Below are positions 56,041-64,000 of a stretch of 64,000 bases of DNA, piece by piece; the first letter of the stretch is position 1; the number at the start of each line of letters is the position of its first letter. The stretch spans positions 53,383,496 through 53,447,495 of the forward strand of contig OU015493.1 of assembly GCA_907164885.2 (NCBI GenBank). Direction: 5' to 3'. The translations under genes and the position numbers were made by a program. This DNA comes from Dolomedes plantarius (Eukaryota > Arthropoda > Arachnida > Araneae > Dolomedidae). The notes below the pieces were generated by a model. That model did not search any database, was not told where the DNA came from, and was given only the letters and a program-made list of their open reading frames with translations.

Positions 56041-57095
56041 TTTACATACGGAGAATTACCAGGCCAATCCAAAACTGTTAATTTTTTTTCTTGAAAAAAT
56101 TTCTTTACTGCCTTAGAATTATGGCATGGAACAAGATCTTGTTGAAACACACCAACAAAGCCAGCGAACGTTTGCATAAAAGGCACAATTTTGTCTTCTA
56201 GTATTGAAATGTATTTTTTGAAGTTCATCATTCCTTGAACTGGTACTGAGCTGCCAGGTCCTCCAGATGTAAAATAACCCCAAAACATCTGCTTTTGAGA
56301 GTGTTTAACTGTTTGATAAGATGTTGTTCTCTAACGGGTTCCCCAGCGCTTCGCCTGACAAATGTTGATCGAAACCCTTGCACAAAAAATGCGTTTCGTC
56401 GCTAAATACAACCTTATTCCAGTCTTTTGCAGTCCAGGATCGATACTTCCTGGCCCAAGACAAACGTTTTCTCTTCATTGCATGTGATAATAACTGTTTT
56501 TGGACTGGTGTTCTTGCCCATCTCCCTGCTTCAATAAATATTCGTTGTACTGTCGATGAATCAACGCTCATACCAGTAGCCAATAATTCTCTCTGAAGAT
56601 CTGTACTTGTCTTGCGAGGATGCATTTTACTATTTCGTATAAGAAATATGTCTGTCCGAGATGTTGTCTCACGTTTGCGTCCACATTTACTCTTCTGTTT
56701 TGGAGAAACTTCCCAAACTTATTTTGCTGATTAATAATCCTAGAAACACTGGCTTTTCCAACTCCAACTGCTGCAGCAATATCCCTCACAGTCATAGAGG
56801 TATGCTGACTAAGGGTAACAATTCTAGTCCTTTTCCCGGGAGTGATATCCATTTTTTCATACACGTGAGAACCAGACAACTCACACAATTGACCACTTCT
56901 TACAGCAGTCGAAACGCAACTGATACGAAAACGTTCTACTTGTGATGATCACTTGGTCAAACCAGTTTAGACTAGTCAAGACCAACCTCCTTTCGTAGCA
57001 AAAGGCAGTTGAAACCGGTTTCAAGCAGGAAATCCCTGGGAAAAGACGAATTTTATGAAAAATGAAGCTTGTCCCGATTAATTTGAACGGTACTG
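56040..57095 (-). pseudogene. Tc1-like element B, catalytic end missing
   Basis: Minus strand. Its outer end CAGTACCGTTCAAATTAATC is followed by TA at 57096-57097. Transposase pieces in order: MDITPGKRTRIVTLSQHTSM with AAAVGVGKASVSRIIN (helix-turn-helix), HPRKTSTDLQRELLATGMSV, NKVVFSDETHFLCKGF (first Asp), MFWGYFTSGGPGSSVPVQGM, GVFQQDLVPCHNSKAVKKFF (second Asp) and DWPGNSPYVN. There it breaks off before the third acidic residue. At least two frame changes. Confidence 0.88.
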
Positions 57096-57330
57096 TATTA
57101 ATTTTGAGAGCCCAGACTCGCACATTTAAGTACGAGTAAAAGCGAATGGAAGCAATGTAGCCTTGTAAGACAGTTTGACACCTTATTTAATAATATCGTA
57201 TATTTGGAAAATATAAAAAATATAAATAAAAATATTAAAAATGTGTAAATATAGAGAGTGTAAAGCGTGTTTTTAATTCAGTATGATATAACTTTACTTT
57301 AGACTATCCTTGACCTCTCCTATTTTTTTT

Positions 57331-57374
57331 CACGACCCCTCTGTGGGTCGCGACCCACAGTTCCCGCACCACTG
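57331..57374 (-). repeat. hAT terminus remnant
   Basis: Reversed, the sequence reads CAGTGGTGCGGGAACTGTGG followed by GTCGCGACCC, the common CAGTGGTTCTCAAACTGTGGGTCGCGACCC-like end of Charlie-type hAT elements. The other end was not found. Confidence 0.55.
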
Positions 57375-57560
57375 GTCTAAGGTTTCTAAAAAGTTGGCTT
57401 GGGGCTCGAATCCCGAATAAGGTATGGACGTTCCCGTACTGTCCCCCTCTGAGAGCATCGTTGGCTAACCTGTAGGATACTCCCATGATAAAGCAGCCAA
57501 CTGATTCGCGATGTGGATTACTCGCCCTCTGAACAAAGTACCTGCTGCGTAGCTTATATA
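57375..57560. repeat. SINE-like GC-richer segment with B-box-like motif
   Basis: GGGCTCGAATCCCG resembles a Pol III B box. The following about 130 bp are GC-rich and non-coding. No A box or cloverleaf, so it is not called as a tRNA gene. Confidence 0.3.
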
Positions 57561-57924
57561 TGATTTTTATACTTTTTTAAAATCTTTGATTATTCTATTA
57601 AATCAAGTCTTAAAATTTGAGTTTGGACACTACGGGATGAAAACTAATGAGTTGCTGTGTCTATACATTTATATTATATATGCATTAAATTGTATTAAAT
57701 TAAACTTAAAATATTAACTTCATAGTTTCTTTCTGTTTCATTATACTGACAATCCTTGTCACCCCTTTCAATTTTTTAGTCATTATAATTTATTTCAATT
57801 GAGCAGTTTCAATTAACACTGAAAGCTTTTTATTGCAGTAGTTAAGGATTAATTTAAGAATGTAAACTGCCCAAAAAGTTCAGATATTAAACTATTCTAC
57901 TTTGCAGTAACGTATCAAGCATAA

Positions 57925-58110
57925 GGGCCTGTTCACATAGGAGTCCGTTGCGTTGCGTTAAGAAAAAGATGACGTTGAGACGAAAATAAACCAATCATAG
58001 GCGTTAAAAATTTCATTGCTAATCGTTTGGAGGCCTATGATTGGTTTATTTTCGTCTCAAAGTCATCTTTTCCTTAACGCTACGCAACGAACTCCTATGT
58101 GAACAGGCCC
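57925..58110. mobile_element. Harbinger-like MITE, copy 3 (186 bp)
   Basis: TAA flanks (57922-57924, 58111-58113). Starts GGGCCTGTTCACATAGGAGT and ends with its inverse. Loop orientation as in copy 1; right-arm variant (GCTACGCAACG) as in copy 2. Confidence 0.92.
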
Positions 58111-58678
58111 TAACTGGCGCCCGGGGCATGATACCTTTTTGGCGCCCCCTCCCCCGAAAAGCATATAGTAACATAATATGTATAATTAGTTATACGGACC
58201 ATTTAGCGCCCCTCTGCGAGCGGCGCCAACGCCTGTAACGTCCAGCAAGAAACGTCAGAATCACATCTTCCGAGCGGTTACTTAAAAACTCCGAGCGTGG
58301 AGCAGTCGATGTGTATATTACCTGTCAACGTGAATGGGGTGATATTCTTTGCTGGGTACCACATGCAGTGAGGGTATGATAAAATGATATTGCAAGGAAT
58401 GACTTCTTTTCTCTGATAACAAAACAAAAATTCAATATTAAAAACAAACATGAAGTAACACACTTTCGATTTCACATAAAAACGTCCATAGTACTCAAAC
58501 GACTATGTTCTGCGAGCACCACTGGAGAAGTGAGCACCTCTCTCTTCCACTCCCAGTCCAGTAATATCAGTCTACCCCGGTAACTCGTTCTCCACCTTTT
58601 TTTCCCGCTGTGGGGGCTACCCCCAGCCTTTCCGAAGTTTCTCTTGCAATCCAGCACCTGGAATCTTTTTGTTTTCGA
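58111..58678. other. GC-richer intergenic stretch, no gene seen
   Basis: Includes GGCGCCC-rich short repeats (58115-58235). Local rise in GC could mark a repeat or a promoter region; nothing firm. Confidence 0.35.
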
Positions 58679-58724
58679 AACTCTCGGAGTATCCAGTCCT
58701 ATAGGACTGGATACTCCGAGAGTT
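58679..58724. repeat. Perfect 46-bp palindrome without spacer
   Basis: AACTCTCGGAGTATCCAGTC reads into its exact reverse complement across the centre CCTATAGG. Immediately after comes a second short palindrome, CAGTATACTG. No flanking duplication was noted. Confidence 0.95.
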
Positions 58725-58785
58725 CAGTATACTGAAAGAGACTTTTCTTTAAAACGAGTTCAATGCTTCTCTTGTGAAAATGCAA

Positions 58786-58799
58786 CCCCCCCCCCCCCC

Positions 58800-58834
<35 letters not shown>
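58786..58834. repeat. C-run followed by A-run
   Basis: About 15 C and more than 30 A in a row. The proline/lysine frame over it is spurious. Such tracts are prone to assembly length errors. Confidence 0.9.
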
Positions 58835-58835
<1 letters not shown>

Positions 58836-59500
58836 ATGTTCCGAACAGCGAAACCAAATGCATCGCTTTCAGACATTTTTTTCCTCAACGCGCGGACGTC
58901 AGAACGCTCCACGCCCCGTGATAGCTTTCCATAGATGAGTTTATTGTCCACTCCGATTGTCCCTGCTTAGAGCGAGAGTCCGTACTTCGAACAAAAGGGA
59001 ATTCCGTGACGCTTAGAGCTTTTGTCGGCAAAAATCACATGCCTCATGGGTGTCCTTTTGTCACCCGTCGGCACAAAACTTTCACTGTCCGAAAGTCCTG
59101 AGGGCCCGTTTCGAACATTACGAAGCATTGCAATACTAAATATACGCACAAGCAACTACAAAAGCATGTTGACATTCTTGAACGTTGGTTCGAACGGTGG
59201 AGAATTAAACTAAATCATGCTTAAACGAAAGCCATATTTTTTAGCTATAACAGGATTTCACCTCCACCGGTACCAGTATGTGGTCATCTGATACACTTTT
59301 AGAGAGAGGGGAAATACTTTGGAGTTTTTTAGCAGGCTAACCTGGCTTCTGGTTTCTGACCAGTCATCCTTTTTCAATCGTTCCTCTTTCTATCAAGCGA
59401 TTCCCCTACCCCCCCCAGACCAGCTGTTTGCTGGGGAAGGGGGATTGATAACCTGTTCTCGGATTCCCAATCCTGCTTGCTTTCCTCTTTGAATTAGTTA

Positions 59501-59686
59501 GGGCCTGTTCACATAGGAGTCCGTTGCGTTGCGTTAAGGAAAAGATGGCCTTGAGACGAAAATAAACCAATCATAAGCCTCCAAACGATTAGCAATGAAA
59601 TTTTTAACGCCTATGATTGGTTTATTTTCGTCTCAACGTCATCTTTTCCTTAACGCAACGCCACGGACTCCTATGTGAACAGGCCC
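59501..59686. mobile_element. Harbinger-like MITE, copy 4 (186 bp)
   Basis: TTA flanks (59498-59500, 59687-59689). Arms as in copy 1, including the right-arm variant CGCCACGG, but with the loop inverted relative to copy 1. Confidence 0.92.
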
Positions 59687-59689
59687 TTA

Positions 59690-62110
59690 CTCGCGCCTTA
59701 CGGACTTCGGACCTACCGCCTTCTTTAAAGTTTCTTGTTTCACCCGTTGTTAAAATTCTCCATTATCATTTAAGTTAGCCTTGCCACATTAGTTACGCGT
59801 ACTCGTTCTTGTCAATTAGTTGATTTATCATCTAATTAGTTTATTTTTCCTCCCTTAATTATTGTCAACACTATTTGTAACCTTGAGAACGGTAATCTTA
59901 TATCACATACTAACATTGATACTGAGGATAAGGTGCTCTTGCTCCCTGGTGCCTCTACAGTCTTTTATGTCAATGTCGATGTCATTTTATTCCCTCTCCC
60001 CTTTTTTTTCTTCTATGATGACCACTACTGCAAACTATTTATCCTTAAGTTTCTCACCTCAAATTCATCATCACAAACAAACCACCATTTCAATTTAACT
60101 CTTTTGCTATGTCGTGATGATGTTAGAGTGCCTCCCCTCAAGCAAATGGGTAAGAACAAAATTAGAACTCCCCTTTAAAGGGAAACAAGTTTCCTGGAAG
60201 TGGTACTATGGTTATTATGAATATTTATATCAAGAAAAAGTTATTATTTTTAACCTACTGCTTCATTTACATCTTGTGCATTTTATACATTTTTCTCTTA
60301 ACAAAAAACAAAACAAAACTGTAAAACTGTGATGTAACCATGGTGTAAAATGCTCCTATGAATCCAGTTTCACAAACCATTTTAAAGTACTTTAGTTTAA
60401 AAACTTATAAAAACAAAGAAAAGTTCATACGCATGTAAACTTAACCAAGAATATATCAACACACAGCCTTTTTCGGTATTTAGCAGGTGAACAATGAGCC
60501 TAGCATTTCTTCGCTGGGGTTTTAATAAATGGTGATTGAAAAATATTGTTTTCCTTTCTTTTGGTTTGGCATCAATGCTTTGAAAAGTATAATGCTAACC
60601 ACGGTTGTTTGAGATAATAATTGCATATTTCTTAAATATGATTTTATTTTATGAACTTCTCATTCAGACATCTACCTAGAATCATGAATATTAAAATAAT
60701 ATAGACTATTTAATTTACATACATTAGATTTGTTTATTTATGTGAGTGAAATTTATATTTTTATACAACCCAAATAAATGTTTACTATTTTGAGTTTTTT
60801 CAGGGATGTGAATAATGTGACATGATGTTAAAGAGAAAAAAAATGACGAATTTCATGTGCAAATTTTTAAAATATTTGCCGCCTAATTAGTGGTTTTACT
60901 TACTGAAGTACTAGTTATAATGCATCAGTTTTTATATTAATCTATTTTTTTTCTTTATGCATTTGTAAACATTACATTTTTAAATATTGATTTTTTTTCT
61001 GGATTTTTCGCTTTATATTATTTATATTTTATGTAAGATTTACTTCTTATTAGTGCATGTGTGTAGGTAACTTCTGGTTTGCTGACTTACATTGCCGTCA
61101 GATACTTGAAATAAATATTTAAATTATAGATACTTTTAAATTTCGGTTTATGAAATTTCTTACGTTCATTATATCTGACAGTTATAACTTCATCGGCTCT
61201 TGCTCTGTAAATAGTTATGTGTCTACTATTTATATTGATAGTAAATTTTATACATAGTCACAATTAATTGTATATATTATTGTAATTGTCCAATGAAAAA
61301 TTGCTTTCATTTTTATATTTACCCAAACATTAAATTTTTTAAAAATTAAGTGGCTGTAAACTATATAATTATTGTTCATTTTTTAGTTATTTTCGTAATG
61401 ATTGTGAATAATATACTTTTTAGATGACTTGTCATGTTTGTTTATGTTCATCATATTTTGCTCTAAAATATCTGATAACCGAGTGGTTCTTGCATTATAT
61501 TTTGAATAACTCTTACATGTGACAAATATGGCTATACATTTAGTTAGAAATATAATTTCACTTGAAGTAAAACTCAAAATTTCGATTTTTGTGTTATATG
61601 AAATGTCTCATTTTGATTCTGTTTGTATTCTATTGTAATATGGCACCCTGTTTCTTTAGAATGGTAATATGACAGCATTTTTACTGTTATCAATAGATAA
61701 ATAATATTCTCCCATTAAAAGATGTTTACTTAAGATTCCATTATTGTGTTACATATTTTTTATATTAATTTTTTTAAATTCTGTAAGAAATAAAAAAGCT
61801 AAAAAATTAAAATAATTTTTAGTTTAGGTTTTTTAGATTGTATTTAGAGTAAAATAAGAAATTTTCTCTTTTATAAGAATGAAGAAATAATATCAACTGC
61901 CTTAAGTTGTATTTTTATTGATGAATGTATAAATGTATGCTGTATAATGGGTCACAAAGAATTTTTAAATTTTTTTTCAGTGAAATAAACAAGCATTCTA
62001 ATAACCCTATAAGTAGTATTTTATAATCAGTTGAAGTTATTTTTATTTTATGGTTAATACTTTTTTTGATGTTCATTTTTTTAATTAATTTTTTTTTATC
62101 AAGTTAATAG
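59690..62110. other. AT-rich region upstream of the AT-hook gene
   Basis: No frames or repeats that I can name. It probably holds the promoter, untranslated exon(s) and first intron of the plus-strand gene. ATCAAGTTAATAG at 62098-62110 could be the acceptor before its first coding exon. Confidence 0.35.
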
Positions 62111-62116
62111 GATGTG

Positions 62117-62517
62117 ATGAAAATGGCTGATGACCATTCTGGTGGTATTAAATTGTGTACGGAAGCAGAATCAAATGATGCAAGGGTTGAAGAGGAAAAA
62201 GTTTTATCAGTATCATATAACCATCAGCTGACATCTTCGTCTTCAGCAGAACCAATGCTAGAAGATGCTGTTAGGACTACAAAAAGCAATGAGATACAGT
62301 CACAGAGTGTGTTACAAAAATCACAGTCTAATGTGGATATATCTTCATCAGTTATCCCACAGGTTGAAGTGGAGACTAAAGAGCTATGTGAGGTTCCAAA
62401 TTTCAATTATGATAGAGTAGCTAATGTGTCTGTTGTAAAAAGAACCCGGGGACGGCCCAGGAAAGATTGTCAACGACCTGCGAAGCATCATTTGGGTCAG
62501 CCTGCTGCTACGAAAGT
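62117..62517 (+). CDS. AT-hook protein, first coding exon
   Basis: 133 codons plus two bases. Start is ATG at 62117 or the in-frame ATG at 62123 (MADDHSGG). An acidic/serine-rich N-terminus with low conservation signals (SSSSAEPMLEDAVRTT) leads to KRTRGRPRKDCQRP, a canonical AT-hook (GRP core flanked by basic residues) that binds the minor groove of AT-rich DNA. The frame seems to run to a stop at 62531, but the strong donor GTATGT at 62518 and the phase match to the next exon show where it is spliced. Likely a nuclear chromatin protein; the family is not recognised. The gene continues beyond the window. Confidence 0.8.
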
Positions 62518-63544
62518 GTATGTATTAGTGTAACTTTTATACCTTTGAATTAACAGGCAAATATCTTTTTAATTTCTCATTAGTCTGTAATGGGAAAACA
62601 ATAACAAAAGTTTATTGAAAAATAAGTAATTTATAAATTGTGGGGTAAAACATCATAAATTGTTTTTGTGACATGAAAGTTAATAATTAGTAATTATTAT
62701 TTACATAAATCCTGTTTTAATTTAGATAGAAAAGACATACTGATTATGGTATGTAATAGTAAAAATTTTGATGGTTGTGTAGAAATGCAGAATAGCATAA
62801 GTTTAAATTTTGTTACTATATCTTTGTTTTGTTATATGTTAGAATTCATTAAATAGCCATCAGAATTAATGTTTATGATCTAAGTCCACTTTTATTATGT
62901 ACATTTATTATTTTAAGTACTTATATATGGTTAATTTAAAGGTATGTAAAAAGTATCAGTCATCAGTGCTTCAAAATTGATGCAGTTAATAAATTGACAT
63001 TATTGCTGTTTGTCTTTGTTTTGTTTATCCACAGAACAGTGCTTACTAATGAAATTAGATTGTTAACTTATTTTGAAAACATGTCCTATTTTAATTGAAA
63101 TTTTCAATTACATCTGTATGGTACTTTTATTTAAAAAAAATAATTTTGGATTGAATTTTCAAAACTGACTTGCAAGAATATACTAGTAATGTCAAATTAT
63201 TTATGAGCTTAAACTCTGTAAAATAAACTTGAACTAACAAAAGATTTTTTCACTATATATTACATGAAATTGATGAGTATTACTTCTCAGCTAATTTAAA
63301 AGCCTTTCTTGATTTTCTATTATCTGTTCTTTTAAGCAGTGTTTTAGAAGAGTAAGCAAATTTTTATGACTTTTCTGATAGGTTGTGTTTGATTGTGATA
63401 TTTTGTATATGATCTGTCTTGGTATGTCTTTATTAAAACTAATTTTGATCAGTGAAGTTAAAAAAAAATTATTAAACTGAAGTTTTAGGTTGTAGTTATT
63501 CTATAACCCCTCTCTTTTGTAATTATAAGAGAAATGCATTTCAG

Positions 63545-63678
63545 CTTTCCCGGGCGTCCAAGAATTAGAGGCCGTAAACATCTGCAACATTATTTTATGA
63601 CCCATCCTTCTCATAAGATACAGGATATACAAAGTGCTTTAGATGTTTATGAAGATATTGATTCAGATTTAAAGTCAT
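63545..63678 (+). CDS. AT-hook protein, second coding exon
   Basis: Acceptor GCATTTCAG, donor CAT|GTGAGT. In the phase set by the first exon it reads FPGRPRIRGRKHLQHYFMTH, PSHKIQDIQSALDVYEDIDS, DLKS: a second GRP core (PGRPRIRGRK), then a short helical segment. Two AT-hooks in tandem exons favour a DNA-binding chromatin factor. 1.0-kb intron before it; no further exon was seen to 64000. Confidence 0.82.
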
Positions 63679-64000
63679 GTGAGTAAAACATCTTTCTTTT
63701 CAAATGCTTTGTCAAAAAATTTTTACTTGTACCTAAATTTTTAATGTGTTTTTATAACTTGATTTTCATTCTGTGATCTTATTTTTAAAAAGCAATGGTA
63801 TAAAAAGAAATATTCTTTTAAAAGTATTCTTATTTTGGGCAACACTGAATCATGTATCATGTCTTATTAGTTCTATCCTGTAAATTTTACTGTGAATTTT
63901 AAATTTTGCGTCCCAGCATAGCCTTTTTTATTGCTACAAAAAGGCTGGCATAACAATGTATACTTGCTTAATGAGTTAATTGTTAAATTTAGAAATTCTA

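Noticed and set aside
57395..57450. Possible tRNA gene from GGGCTCGAATCCCG
   Set aside because: No acceptor or anticodon stem could be paired; kept only as a SINE-like segment.
58644..58951. Frames with polylysine or polyphenylalanine runs
   Set aside because: Caused by the C-run and A-run.
48134..59686. CRISPR-like spaced repeats
   Set aside because: The repeated units are palindromic MITEs with their own TWA duplications, irregularly spaced in a eukaryotic genome.
59862..60178. Overlapping plus-strand frames of 78-81 codons
   Set aside because: Low-complexity hydrophobic/serine-rich translations without motifs or splice support.

Overview
This is an AT-rich, intron-rich animal genomic window packed with transposable elements. 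The protein matches, the long introns and the mix of Tc1/mariner, hAT, pogo-like, Harbinger-like and Helitron remnants suggest an arthropod, most likely a chelicerate such as a spider. The species-level guess is inference; nothing in the window names the organism. There is no bacterial operon structure, CRISPR array, rRNA or convincing tRNA gene.

Left and centre (about 0.1-45.3 kb, minus strand): one large gene, GBF1, the Golgi ARF guanine-nucleotide exchange factor (large Sec7 family). I could chain 27 coding exons from the ATG at 45330 down to 148. All splice sites are GT-AG, all phases agree and no stop interrupts the frame, giving about 1580 codons. The C-terminal part (in human GBF1 roughly the last 250-300 residues) lies beyond base 1. 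The introns hold most of the repeats: Helitrons (316-1039, 16531-17088, 24780-25524), a hAT element with a Tc1-like element nested in it (9853-12172), three copies of one pogo-like MITE family and two of another, a mariner-like element with about 190-bp inverted repeats (33924-35518), other mariner remnants, several hAT MITEs with exact 8-bp target duplications, and a 2.95-kb foldback element with about 1.08-kb arms and a 300-residue open frame (28005-30957).

Intergenic region (about 45.3-62.1 kb): a repeat-rich, partly GC-richer stretch. It contains a broken LINE reverse transcriptase (46.6-48.1 kb), four 186-bp-class Harbinger-like MITEs, a Helitron deletion derivative that keeps the end of its helicase, two 530-bp direct repeats, a 52-bp tandem array, two truncated Tc1-like elements joined tail to tail and a perfect 46-bp palindrome. 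A minus-strand open frame at 50948-51302 with a good splice acceptor may be an exon of an unrecognised gene.

Right end (62.1-64 kb, plus strand): the first two recognisable coding exons of a gene for an AT-hook protein. It is transcribed away from GBF1 and runs off the window. The two host genes are divergent but 16 kb apart, so a shared promoter is not suggested. Most transposase frames here are visibly broken; the 300-residue frame in the foldback element is the main exception.
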